This document shows positions 34,632 through 42,507 of a DNA stretch of 64,000 nt, in pieces. The stretch is from Betaproteobacteria bacterium (GTDB taxonomy: Bacteria > Pseudomonadota > Gammaproteobacteria > Burkholderiales > SG8-41). The notes beneath the pieces were generated by a model that did no database searches, was not told the DNA's origin, and saw nothing but the letters and a program-made list of their open reading frames with translations. The translations under genes and the position numbers were made by a program. The stretch is taken from contig JAKFYK010000029.1 of NCBI GenBank assembly GCA_021730905.1, positions 1 to 64,000 of the forward strand, given 5' to 3'. Positions within the stretch are counted from its first letter, which is position 1; each line of letters opens with the position of its first letter.

Positions 34632-35597
34632 TTACAGGTGCTCCGGCCTCCGCAACAGCGAATTTTTCAGCCGCGCCATCCCCAGCCGCTGCTGCTGCCA
34701 GAAGCCGATACCGTAGTCGCGGCCTGCAAGCTGGTCGCGTATGCCCGTAGGCTGGTAGCCCGGCGTGAAATCCGCCGTGCGAAACACGATATCCCACATC
34801 GGGAACAGCGTCGCGAAGTTGACGCCCTGATAGCGGCCTTCGTGTCCTGCGCCGATAGCATGGTGCCGCCGGTGGAATGATGGGCTGACCAGCAGTCGGT
34901 TGCCCAGCCAGCCAAAATCCACGCGCGCGTTTACATGCGACAAGCTCTCGATGACGCGCATCAGCACCACAATCAGCACGAACTGGTTAGATGCCACGCC
35001 CAATGCAAGCGCCGCGATCGCCACCACCGCCGAGGTCAGTACATCATCCAGCAGATGATTGCGGTCGTCCGCCCAGAAACTCATCTGGCGCTGGCTGTGA
35101 TGCAAGCTGTGCAGCGCCCACCACCAGTGAAAGCGATGCTGCAGGCGGTGCATCCAGTATTCGACGAAGTCGATGGCGATCACGAAGATAATGAACGCGC
35201 CGATGGAATTTCGCGCGAGTCCCGGAATCAGATCCTCGATATTGGGCCGCACCATGTCGTTCATGCGCAGCCACGCATCGAGCTCGTTAACCGGGATCAC
35301 CAACAACAGAAAAATCAGCAGTGGCAGCACGCCGAGCCGGTGCAGCCAGGTGTAGATCACGTCGCTGCGCACGAACGCGCGATCCTGCCAGCGTTCGATC
35401 GGACGCCACGCCTCCAGCGGCCGCAGCAGGGCGTAAAGCAAGCCGATCTCGATGGCGCCGAGCAGTACCGTTTCGACCGCGTCGTAGGCCTCCTCGATAA
35501 ACTCCATCAGCCCCAGGTGGAACATCGCCGGCTGCACCACCTGCTGGAATACCCAGGCCTGCGCCAACGTAAACGCATTGATGGCTGCGTCTATCAT
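34632..35597 (-). CDS. sterol desaturase/fatty-acid hydroxylase-family membrane protein
   Basis: Di-iron membrane oxygenase of 321 aa. The three histidine boxes are seen in order: HRLQHRFHWWWALHSLHHSQ (HxxxH and HxxHH) and HRRHHAIGAGHEG. Several hydrophobic segments precede and separate them (LPLLIFLLLVIPV, IGAFIIFVIAI). The start is ATG 35597 (MIDAAINAF) with GAAGGCGGG upstream; it overlaps the deacetylase stop (ATGA), so the frame open for 74 codons upstream is not part of it. Likely hydroxylates or desaturates a lipid tail; coupling to a NodB-type deacetylase suggests modification of an envelope lipid or glycan. Confidence 0.88.
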   Translation of the reverse strand: MIDAAINAFTLAQAWVFQQVVQPAMFHLGLMEFIEEAYDAVETVLLGAIEIGLLYALLRPLEAWRPIERWQDRAFVRSDVIYTWLHRLGVLPLLIFLLLVIPVNELDAWLRMNDMVRPNIEDLIPGLARNSIGAFIIFVIAIDFVEYWMHRLQHRFHWWWALHSLHHSQRQMSFWADDRNHLLDDVLTSAVVAIAALALGVASNQFVLIVVLMRVIESLSHVNARVDFGWLGNRLLVSPSFHRRHHAIGAGHEGRYQGVNFATLFPMWDIVFRTADFTPGYQPTGIRDQLAGRDYGIGFWQQQRLGMARLKNSLLRRPEHL

Positions 35598-36343
35598 GCG
35601 CCCGCCTTCAGGGTCGAGAAACACAGGCCGCGCGCCTTCAGTCCCGCCAGCAGCGGATCGAACACCGCCGGCGCCCACGCGTCCTTGCGCGAGCGTATGC
35701 CGAGATGCATCACCAGAATGTCGCCATCGCGTATGTCGCGCAGCGCGTTCTTCAGCAGCACACTGTTGGGATGCGTTTCCGAAGGCAGTTCGTCGCCAAG
35801 AAAACCCGCTTTCGCCCAATGCACATGGTTGTAGCCGCAGGACTTGGCGAATTTAAGCGCCAGCGGCGTGGTGATGCCGCCCGGCGCGCGCCACAGGCGC
35901 TCTAGTTTCTTGCCGGTCATTCTGACAAAGGCATCTTCCACGCGATCGAGCTCGCTGCACAGGGCCGCCTGATCGAACTCCTGCTGCGTGCCGTTCATCA
36001 GCACGTAACGCGTGCGACCATTACCGAGATCGCCGCGAAAATAACCATGATGCCAGGTGTGCGTGCCGAACACATGCCCTTCCGCCACGCGTGCTTTCCA
36101 GAAATCCGCCCAGCTTGCATCGAGCGAGTGATCGCCGCGATAGGTCTTTTCATTGGCGAGAAAAAAAGTGGCCTTGACGTTGTGCTTGTTGAGCGTGCGC
36201 GCAATATGCTCAGCATGATTCATCCAGCCGGTGTCGATGGTGAGATAGACCGTGCCCTTGCACTGAGCGGGTTCTGCGGTGGCGGCAACTGCCGGCCACA
36301 GCAGAGCAAGCGTTAGAGCGGCTTTTCTAGTTGCTCGCCACAT
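35594..36343 (-). CDS. NodB-type polysaccharide deacetylase, exported
   Basis: Protein of 249 aa. The signal peptide MWRATRKAALTLALLWPAVAATA supports ATG 36343; an ATG 21 bases upstream is an alternative. The NodB domain begins YLTIDTGW, where families usually have TFDDG: D37 (catalytic base position) is kept, but the second, metal-binding Asp is T38. The H-T-W-H-H motif at 95-99 fits the two metal His. RAPGG (Arg) and DILVMHLG (last His) are present. Reduced metal binding or a different metal geometry is possible. It overlaps both its neighbours in a four-gene minus-strand unit. Confidence 0.82.
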   Translation of the reverse strand: MWRATRKAALTLALLWPAVAATAEPAQCKGTVYLTIDTGWMNHAEHIARTLNKHNVKATFFLANEKTYRGDHSLDASWADFWKARVAEGHVFGTHTWHHGYFRGDLGNGRTRYVLMNGTQQEFDQAALCSELDRVEDAFVRMTGKKLERLWRAPGGITTPLALKFAKSCGYNHVHWAKAGFLGDELPSETHPNSVLLKNALRDIRDGDILVMHLGIRSRKDAWAPAVFDPLLAGLKARGLCFSTLKAGA

Positions 36344-37310
36344 GCTTATGGATATAGATGCCATGCGGCGAGCGTCCCACCGGAATCTGCGCCTTGATTT
36401 TCTTGGTATCCATGTCGATCACCGTGACCTTCGCGATCCAGCGCGAAGTCACCCATAATTCCTTGCCGTCCGCCGTCAGTTCCATGCAGTCCGGGCCGCC
36501 CGGCACCGGGAAAGTCTCGATCACCGATTGCGTGTTCATATCGATGATCGACACGCTGTTCGCCACGCGGTTGGTCACCAGCAGGCGACGCCCATCGCCC
36601 ATCGGCCAGAAGTTGTGCGCGCCGGGCGCGGTCACGATTTTCTTGGTCACCTCGCCTTTGCGCCAGTCAAACACCGCGACATGGTCCGCACCCAGCAGTC
36701 CGACAAAAAGATACCTGTCGTCCGGTGAAATCCAGATCCCCGCCGGTGTTTTTCCGATGGGCGCAACGCTTTTAACCGTTTGCGCGATGTAATCGATGAT
36801 CGCCACTTCATTGGTGTGCTGCAGCGTCACGAACACATGGCGGTTGTCCTTGCTGAACACCAGATGGCTGGGACCTTTGGGAACCGGCAGGCGCTTGACC
36901 AGTTTGTAGTCGTCGGCGCTGTAGATATCCACGCGGTCCAGCGCCAGCGATGCCGTCACAAACCATTTGCGATCAGGCGAAAAGCCGAGCTGGTACGGAT
37001 CGCTGATCTTGGTGATGCGCTTCTGGAACTCGCCCGTCACCGGATCCAGAAACACCAGATCGTTGCTCTGCACACTGGCAACGATCAGCGACTTGTTGTC
37101 CGGCGTCGGCATCAGGTGATGCGGCTCGCGGCCAACGCGTGTGCGGGATATTTCCTTGTAGGCCCGGGTATCGATCAGGCTCACGCTGTCGCCCGCCGAG
37201 TTCAGCACCACCGCCACCGGCGTTTGCGCAGATGCCGCAGCCACCCACCCCGCTGCAGCCAGTGACATGGTTACGTTAGATATATATTTTAAGTATTTGT
37301 TTTTAAACAA
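36327..37310 (-). CDS. secreted YVTN/beta-propeller protein
   Basis: Exported protein of 327 aa. The start is taken as TTG 37310, preceded by GAGGAG; it gives FKNKYLKYISNVTMSLAAAGW as signal peptide, with the FKNKYLKY part encoded by a junction motif. An ATG at 37268 (MSLAAAG) is an alternative. The mature part has about seven YVTN-type blades: VAVVLNSAGDSVSLIDTRAY, SLIVASVQSNDLVFLDPVTG, HVFVTLQHTNEVAIIDYI, YLFVGLLGADHVAVFDWR, LLVTNRVANSVSIIDMNT, ELWVTSRWIAKVTVIDMDT. Such propellers scaffold or bind periplasmic partners; no haem or catalytic residues stand out. Confidence 0.85.
   Translation of the reverse strand: MFKNKYLKYISNVTMSLAAAGWVAAASAQTPVAVVLNSAGDSVSLIDTRAYKEISRTRVGREPHHLMPTPDNKSLIVASVQSNDLVFLDPVTGEFQKRITKISDPYQLGFSPDRKWFVTASLALDRVDIYSADDYKLVKRLPVPKGPSHLVFSKDNRHVFVTLQHTNEVAIIDYIAQTVKSVAPIGKTPAGIWISPDDRYLFVGLLGADHVAVFDWRKGEVTKKIVTAPGAHNFWPMGDGRRLLVTNRVANSVSIIDMNTQSVIETFPVPGGPDCMELTADGKELWVTSRWIAKVTVIDMDTKKIKAQIPVGRSPHGIYIHKHVASN
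37290..37306 (+). repeat. AT-rich junction motif, copy 11 (inside coding sequence)
   Basis: TAAGTATTTGTTTTTAA on the plus strand, antisense to the propeller gene and one base from its TTG start; it encodes KNKYL. Sequence identity with copy 9 extends several bases on both sides. Confidence 0.8.
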
Positions 37311-37395
37311 ATTTTTCTCCTCGCTACTGCATGGCCGTTGGCGTGCCATGACATAACGCGCAACCCCCTGTTTCGGCACACAACTTTTAAAACTT

Positions 37396-38634
37396 TTAGA
37401 ATCGTGTTGCCCGGAACGGCGCGACATCCATGCTCGGCGGCCGGCCTGCAATCAAATCCGCCATCAGCCGCCCGGTTGGTGCGCCGCCGCAAAGCCCTAC
37501 ATGGCCATGACCAAACGCATACCAGACGTTGGGCATTTTCGACGCGGGCCCGATCACCGGCAGCGAATCGGGCGTCGCCGGACGCCGGCCCATCCACTTC
37601 GTTGCATCAACATTGCTGATGCCCGGAAACACTTTCTGCATCTGCGTCGCCAGCACATCTGCGCGCGCGTAATTGGGCTCCGCATCGTTGCCGGCGAACT
37701 CGCTCTGGCCGGCGATGCGCAGGCCCATCTCCATCGGCGTCACAAAAAACTTCTGCTGCGGCAGAAACACCGGCATCGGCAGTGTGAAATTCGGATCGGA
37801 ATAGGTCACGTGGTAACCGCGCTCGGCTTCCAGCGGCACACTGTCACCAAATTTCGCGGAGAATTCATTCGAATGCGAGCCGGCGCAAATCACCAGCGTT
37901 TCCACCGCCATATTGCCGGCATCGGTCACCAGCGCGCGCGGGCCGTCGGGTGCGACCTCGATGTCGAGCACTTTGCGCTGCACGATCCTGCCGCCGTCTT
38001 TTTGAAACTGTTCGGCCAGTGATTTAGTGAGCCGTTCGGGATTGGTAACAAAACCTTGTTCGGGCAGGTAAAGGCCCGCCTCATAATGGCCGCCCAGTTG
38101 CGGCACTTTTTGCCTGATGCCGGCGCTGTCGAGTTCTTCCATCAATACACCACGCTCACGTCGCAGTTGCCACGGCAGCGCATCTTTCTGAAAACCGGAA
38201 CGCGTATCGTACGCGACCACATAGCCCGTCTGACGAATGAGATCGGCCACATTGGCATGCTGAACCAGCGGCAGGTAAGCATCGAAAGTCTGCTTGAGCA
38301 GCGGACGAAGCGCATCGGCAATCTGTTCCACGCGCGACAGGCGCGACGCTGCCACCAATCGCAAAAACCATGGCAGCGCCTTGAAAAAATGACCGGGGCG
38401 GATCGCCAGCGGCCCCAGCGGATCGGACAGATAACCCGGCACTTTGCCCAGCACGCCCGGCAGCGCCTGCGGCACACAAGAACCCGGACTCAAAATGCCG
38501 GCATTGCCGAAAGAGCAGTATTCCCCCGGCGGACGCATATCCACCACCGTCACGTCATGGCCGTCACGCCGCAAATAACTCGCCGTGGTTATGCCAACAA
38601 TGCCAGCGCCGATGATGGTGATGTTCTTCGCCAC
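37396..38634 (-). CDS. DadA-like FAD-dependent D-amino-acid dehydrogenase family protein
   Basis: Flavoenzyme of 412 aa of the DAO/DadA family. N-terminal ITIIGAGIVGITTASYLRRDGHDVTVVD binds FAD; SFGNAGILSPGS is the typical DadA continuation; C-terminal WMGRRPATPDSLPVIGPA and YAFGHGHVGLCGGAPTGRLMADLI close the FAD site. The Arg in GRRPATPD is the substrate-carboxylate ligand in the family. Oxidation of D-amino acids to keto acids fits the surrounding keto/hydroxy-acid genes. GTG start with GGGGAG upstream. Followed after 85 bp by the propeller gene. Confidence 0.87.
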   Translation of the reverse strand: MAKNITIIGAGIVGITTASYLRRDGHDVTVVDMRPPGEYCSFGNAGILSPGSCVPQALPGVLGKVPGYLSDPLGPLAIRPGHFFKALPWFLRLVAASRLSRVEQIADALRPLLKQTFDAYLPLVQHANVADLIRQTGYVVAYDTRSGFQKDALPWQLRRERGVLMEELDSAGIRQKVPQLGGHYEAGLYLPEQGFVTNPERLTKSLAEQFQKDGGRIVQRKVLDIEVAPDGPRALVTDAGNMAVETLVICAGSHSNEFSAKFGDSVPLEAERGYHVTYSDPNFTLPMPVFLPQQKFFVTPMEMGLRIAGQSEFAGNDAEPNYARADVLATQMQKVFPGISNVDATKWMGRRPATPDSLPVIGPASKMPNVWYAFGHGHVGLCGGAPTGRLMADLIAGRPPSMDVAPFRATRF

Positions 38635-38648
38635 GCCGCTCCCCGCTG

Positions 38649-38665
38649 TATGTATTTGTTATAGC
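38649..38665 (+). repeat. degenerate copy of the junction motif, copy 12
   Basis: TATGTATTTGTTATAGC retains GTATTTGTT but not the rest; 14 bp upstream of the GTG of the DadA-like gene, antisense to it. Might be a decayed copy or chance. Confidence 0.35.
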
Positions 38666-38717
38666 AAAGAATTATAGATGAAAAGGCGCGACTCGGCATG
38701 GCGTGCTCCGAACAACG

Positions 38718-38726
38718 TGGTAAAAT
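38718..38726 (+). promoter_or_regulatory. extended -10 promoter of the tRNA gene
   Basis: TGGTAAAAT is a TGn-extended -10 box 36 bp before the mature tRNA. A start around 38733 would give a 30-base leader removed by RNase P. No convincing -35. Confidence 0.4.
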
Positions 38727-38762
38727 TCGCACCGTTGTAGATCCGGTTGTAACTCCTCTCCC

Positions 38763-38837
38763 GGGCGGTTAACTCAGCGGTAGAGTGCCACCTTCACACG
38801 GTGGAAGCCACTGGTTCGATCCCAGTACCGCCCACCA
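38763..38837 (+). tRNA. tRNA-Val (anticodon CAC)
   Basis: A complete 75-nt cloverleaf: acceptor GGGCGGT with ACCGCCC, D-arm ACTC/GAGT, anticodon stem CCACC/GGTGG with loop TTCACAC (CAC, reading GTG), and T-arm ACTGG/CCAGT around TTCGATC. The CCA end is encoded. Eight T residues follow at 38841-38848, a likely termination stretch. A frame on the minus strand over this gene is an artefact. Confidence 0.96.
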
Positions 38838-39002
38838 ATCTTTTTTTTCTTTGCAATCAACAACGTGCGTGCGCACGGCTGTGTCATAGAAAAATAATGA
38901 CGCTTGACGTAAGTGCTTGATTTGACTGATAGCGGATTTTCGCTATGACACCGCAAATCATACAGACAAATTTCACGGCGCATGCAGTATTACAATTCCG
39001 CC

Positions 39003-39236
39003 ATGCCCTGCCGAATGATCATCATTCTGTGCGCCGTATGTGTGTTATCCGGCTGTGCACATGAAGCCAGCTCGTACCGAAAGGCGGAAGGCAGGGTTGA
39101 CGACGCGCAGCAACGCGCCTTTGCCGGCTGTCGCGCCAAGGCTGAGCCGCTGGCCTCCGCTGGCGGGCTGGGAGGCCTTGCCTATCATCAGGCCATCAGC
39201 GACTGTATGAAGGCGCAGGGATACGAAAAACTGTGA
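39003..39236 (+). CDS. small lipoprotein
   Basis: A 77-residue protein with a short lipoprotein signal: MIIILCAVCVLSGCAHE contains the lipobox L-S-G-C. ATG 39003 or the ATG at 39015 can serve as start; neither has a clear ribosome site. The mature part is about 55 residues, with two more Cys (FAGCRAKAE and SDCMKAQGY), a layout common in small proteobacterial outer-membrane lipoproteins where the pair may form a disulfide. Function unknown. Confidence 0.65.
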   Translation: MPCRMIIILCAVCVLSGCAHEASSYRKAEGRVDDAQQRAFAGCRAKAEPLASAGGLGGLAYHQAISDCMKAQGYEKL

Positions 39237-39355
39237 AAGTCCTGGCGGCACTTCAACGCCTTTAACCGATGGCGCCATGCGTCAAAGCTATCAACAACGA
39301 TAATCCATGTGCTCTAACTATCTCCTCGTCACGCGCGAAGACCATATGCAAACCT

Positions 39356-39517
39356 TTAGCGGAGGTGCAACAGCTTCGAAGCGGCAATGAAGGCGCCCAC
39401 CAAGGCGTCTGCCACGGCGAGGTCAGCGAGCGCGCGGCTACGTGCCCGTTCCGGCAAACCAAGCTTTTCAATGTGCTTTGAAGTTGAGATTTTCTCAATC
39501 GTAGATGCAGTTTTCAT
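39356..39517 (-). CDS. small ORF of 53 residues with strong ribosome site
   Basis: ATG at 39517 is preceded by GAGGACA at ideal spacing. The peptide starts MKTASTIEKISTSKHIEKLG and ends with an Ala-rich amphipathic helix (ADLAVADALVGAFIAASKLLHL) and Arg. It is not a shadow of another gene, and the upstream DNA is AT-rich with an operator-like inverted repeat. No family recognised. It could be a regulatory peptide, an antitoxin-like partner or the remnant of a longer gene. Confidence 0.5.
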   Translation of the reverse strand: MKTASTIEKISTSKHIEKLGLPERARSRALADLAVADALVGAFIAASKLLHLR

Positions 39518-39550
39518 GACTTTGTCCTCATAGTTAAGTTATATCTAATA

Positions 39551-39584
39551 GTGAAATATAGTCTTTTTAAAACATACATTTCAC
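39551..39584. promoter_or_regulatory. operator-like inverted repeat upstream of the 53-aa ORF
   Basis: GTGAAATATA and its partner TACATTTCAC form arms with one mismatch, centred on an AT-rich spacer. It lies 34-67 bp before the ATG of the small ORF (minus strand), where a repressor site would be expected. The flanking 39520-39660 is the most AT-rich longer stretch of the window. Confidence 0.4.
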
Positions 39585-39799
39585 TCACTTACTTACAACG
39601 TTTATATGAGGCTATTGTTGCACGGCATCAAATGAGTTGTTTTATAGAATAGAGTTAGTAATTCTACTCAATTCGGCGGTATGAATCAGTATCCAGGTCG
39701 CACGTGGCCGTGATGGTCATCGAATCTCGGTAAATCGTGCAAACGATAATTTCCTGCCTATAGCACGGCTAGCTAGCGCCAGCGCTGGAAGCAGAGAAA

Positions 39800-40189
39800 G
39801 TGGCAGTGGCTGCCCAGCTGAAAAGACACGTACGCAAAATAAAGCTTGATGCAGATATCAAAGAATACTTGAACAAGCAGGAGCACTCGCAGAAAATCTT
39901 ACTACCGCCCGGATCACAAATGATGCGGGCAGTCGAATTCGCTTTCCCGCGGAAATCCGTTGAGTTGGTTTTCGAGCCGTGGCTCGCAGACTACAGAAAT
40001 CGGACCCGCGATCTGGAAGCTGATTTTGGCCATCGGCGCCGCGTTAAAGATCGCTGGTTAGCGCATAGTTTTTTACTGGCCCGGCGGCACCGGGAAGCAG
40101 TACTGTTGAAGGGAAACAATTTTGACGATTACATTGATCGGCACCAGCTTCTGGGTGATGGCACTACAAGACATTGGGACGAAAATTAA
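39800..40189 (+). CDS. uncertain ORF of 129 residues
   Basis: A GTG-started frame behind GAAGCAGAGAAA. The product is Arg/Lys-rich (FGHRRRVKDRWLAHSFLLARRHREAVLLKG) with no motif I recognise. Codon use is less GC3-biased than in neighbours, and a second short frame overlaps its end. It may be a fragment of a transferred or decaying gene. Low confidence that it is expressed. Confidence 0.25.
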   Translation: MAVAAQLKRHVRKIKLDADIKEYLNKQEHSQKILLPPGSQMMRAVEFAFPRKSVELVFEPWLADYRNRTRDLEADFGHRRRVKDRWLAHSFLLARRHREAVLLKGNNFDDYIDRHQLLGDGTTRHWDEN

Positions 40190-40932
40190 AAAAGGATTTC
40201 ACGTTCTGATTGATCCCGATGCAGTACCGGGCCTGACGGATTTTGTACTTGTTGGGGAAAATTTAGAGCTCTGGCACGGGCAGGTAGATTCCCGCGGTGT
40301 CGTGATTTTGGCAGGTGAATCAACGCCGTAGCCCTTCGCAATCGCCACCCCAAATAGTACCGATCACGCGACCAATTGCTGCGTTCAGTGCGTGTGGCTT
40401 TGAGATAGGCAAGCAGCGCGCAGTCACGCTGCACTTCGACCCACATGACAGTTTTCGTCCCGCCATGACACTTTGGGTCACACTTGGCAAACTCACACCG
40501 CGTTAAAACCATCAGCAAATGGCAGTTGCGGATACTGAGTGAGCATTTTGTCACGGTTTTGTTGGTTGGTACGTCCTATGCTTGGGAACGCGTAGCACCA
40601 GACATAGGCTCGGAGGAGCACAAGATGAACCCGCCCAAAGTCTTTGCAAAAGACTTCTATCTCGGCCTTGCAGAATTGCCACGCTTTGGCCGTCGTTCGG
40701 ATTTGAGTGACGCTCCCCGCAGCAATGAAGGAAGCGGCGAACCGCTTAGAAGGGCGCCTTACACCGGGGGCGCTGCCAACAAAGATGATGAGGACAGAAC
40801 CGCCAGGACAATGGAAGCGTTCACCTCTCAAAAAATCCGTAACTATTGGTGAATCCGTTTCGCATTGCGAAGCGGTGACGGTTTAGTACCCGGGAAATTC
40901 CGACAGTTGGCGCAGCTTTTACCCGCTACAAA
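40190..40932. other. region without a convincing gene
   Basis: About 740 bp of mixed composition with short frames on both strands (40122-40331, 40484-40852 plus; 40493-40831 minus). None has a ribosome site, family motif or typical codon use. Probably non-coding or residual sequence next to the TPP-enzyme gene. Confidence 0.4.
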
Positions 40933-42480
40933 TTACATCACCAGCTCGACCAAATAGGGCCCCGGCGTCTCCAGCCCGCGCTTGAACTGCACCGCCAGTT
41001 CGTCCAGGTTCGTCGCGCGCCCGGATTCAACACCATAGCCCTTCGCAATCGTTACCCAATCCAGTGCGGGTGAACCCAGCGTCAACATGCTGGTCGCATT
41101 CATTCCCGGCACTCCGCCGCCCACATTGGCGAGCTCGTTCACCAATATCTTGTAAGCACGGTTGGCAAAAATGACGACGGTGATGTCGAGGTTTTCGCGC
41201 GCCATGGTCCACAGCGCCTGTTGCGTGTACATCGCGCTGCCGTCGCCTTCGAGCGCGATCACCTTGCGGTCGGGCGCGGCGACCGCGGCACCCACCGACG
41301 CGCCCAGCCCCCAGCCGATGGAACCGCCCATGATGCTCAACCAGTCGTGCGGGCGCGCGCCCATGGTGGCGGAGGTGAAGGCGCGGCCGCTGGTGATGGC
41401 TTCGTCCATCACGATGGAGTTCTCCGGAATCATCACGTTGAAGAATGCGCCGAGTGCGTCGAGCGTGATGTTGCCGGTGGGCGGCGCGTTGTTATAAGTC
41501 GGAGTATTTTTCAGAGGCGCCGCATCGCGCGCGCCAAGCTCGCCTGCGAGCGCTTCCAATGTGCCTTCGAGGTCCGCCTCGGGACCTGCGACTTTTATCA
41601 CTTCGCAGCCTTCGGGCACCAGCACACTGGGTTTGCCGGGATAGGCAAAGAAGGACACCGGCGATTTCCCGCCGACCAGCACCAGCTGGCGCGTGTCCTT
41701 CAACATCGCCAGCGCGTTGTCCACCACAAACGGCAGTTGCCGCACCGGTGCGCGTCCTGCGCCGCGCTCGATGCGGGCATTGCCGGATTCGCTGATCAGG
41801 CTACAGCCGGTTTTCGCCGCGATGCGCGCCGCCCATTCCAGCGCCTTGCCGCGCACCGCAGCGTTGCCCAGAAACAGTGTGGATGATTTTCCGTTTTTCA
41901 GTGCGCGCACCCCGTCGGCTATTGCCTGTGCAGAAACCGCCGCGCGCGGAGCGGGTTCCGCCACCTGCGCGGGACCATCCGCCTCACCCCATGCGGTGTC
42001 AGCGGGCAGTATCAACGTTGCAATCTGCCCGGGCGCGGTACGGGCGGCTTCGACGGCCAGCGCACCATCGGCAGCAATCGATTTGGACGAATGAGACGTC
42101 TTCACCCAGTTCGACATCGGGCGCGCCACGCCCTCAATGTCGGCGGTCAGCGGCGCGTCGTGCTTGATGTGATAGCTCGCGTGCTCGCCGACGATGTTGA
42201 CGATGCCGGAGCGCGCCTTTTTTGCGTTGTGCAGATTCGCTAGGCCGTTGCCGAGGCCCGGCCCCAGATGCAGCAGCGTCGCCGCCGGCTTGCCTGCCAT
42301 GCGGTAATAGCCGTCCGCCGCCCCGGTGACCACGCCTTCAAACAAGCCGAGGATGCAACGCACGCCCTCGACGCGATCGAGCGCAGAAACAAAATGCATT
42401 TCGGATGTGCCGGGATTGGCGAAACACACGTTCACGTCGCCGTTGAGCAACGTGCGTACCAGACTCTCTGCACCGTTCAT
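40933..42480 (-). CDS. thiamine-diphosphate-dependent enzyme (acetolactate synthase-like)
   Basis: Enzyme of 515 aa. The N-terminal PYR domain shows VCFANPGTSEMHF and GLFEGVVTGAADGY (the conserved Glu). The PP domain has GWGLGASVGAAVAAPDRKVIALEGDGSAMYTQQALWTMARENLDI, ending in ...FANRAYK, i.e. the GDG-x24-N ThDP motif with Asn. The shape is that of the benzoylformate decarboxylase/acetolactate synthase group often annotated acetolactate synthase large subunit; no small subunit is nearby, so decarboxylation or carboligation of a 2-keto acid is more likely than valine synthesis. AAGGGAA precedes ATG; a junction motif is 10 bp upstream. Confidence 0.88.
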   Translation of the reverse strand: MNGAESLVRTLLNGDVNVCFANPGTSEMHFVSALDRVEGVRCILGLFEGVVTGAADGYYRMAGKPAATLLHLGPGLGNGLANLHNAKKARSGIVNIVGEHASYHIKHDAPLTADIEGVARPMSNWVKTSHSSKSIAADGALAVEAARTAPGQIATLILPADTAWGEADGPAQVAEPAPRAAVSAQAIADGVRALKNGKSSTLFLGNAAVRGKALEWAARIAAKTGCSLISESGNARIERGAGRAPVRQLPFVVDNALAMLKDTRQLVLVGGKSPVSFFAYPGKPSVLVPEGCEVIKVAGPEADLEGTLEALAGELGARDAAPLKNTPTYNNAPPTGNITLDALGAFFNVMIPENSIVMDEAITSGRAFTSATMGARPHDWLSIMGGSIGWGLGASVGAAVAAPDRKVIALEGDGSAMYTQQALWTMARENLDITVVIFANRAYKILVNELANVGGGVPGMNATSMLTLGSPALDWVTIAKGYGVESGRATNLDELAVQFKRGLETPGPYLVELVM

Positions 42481-42490
42481 ATATTTCCCT

Positions 42491-42507
42491 TAAAAAACAA
42501 ATAGTTA
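42491..42507 (-). repeat. AT-rich junction motif, copy 13
   Basis: TAACTATTTGTTTTTTA on the minus strand, directly after the TAA stop of the LapG-like gene and 10 bp before the ATG of the TPP enzyme; fills most of the 27-bp gap. The ribosome site AAGGGAA follows it. Confidence 0.8.

Noticed and set aside
38774-38983. 69-residue frame on the minus strand ending in YWDRTSGFHRVKVALYR
   Set aside because: It is the antisense translation of the tRNA-Val gene and its flank, a well-known artefact.
39541-39600. AT-rich stretch with TTTTTAAAACATACATT as another junction motif copy
   Set aside because: Core order and spacing do not match; it is better read as part of an operator-like inverted repeat.
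40201-40240. GATCCCGATGCAGTACCG as a displaced tRNA-Val end (attachment site)
   Set aside because: Only a loose resemblance to the tRNA T-arm region; not a direct repeat.
40484-40852. TTG-started frame of 122 residues and its antisense partner 40493-40831
   Set aside because: No ribosome site, no motif, and two long frames on opposite strands cannot both be real; neither is convincing.
40933-42480. Naming the TPP enzyme ilvB
   Set aside because: No small subunit and no branched-chain genes nearby; a keto-acid decarboxylase or lyase is at least as likely.
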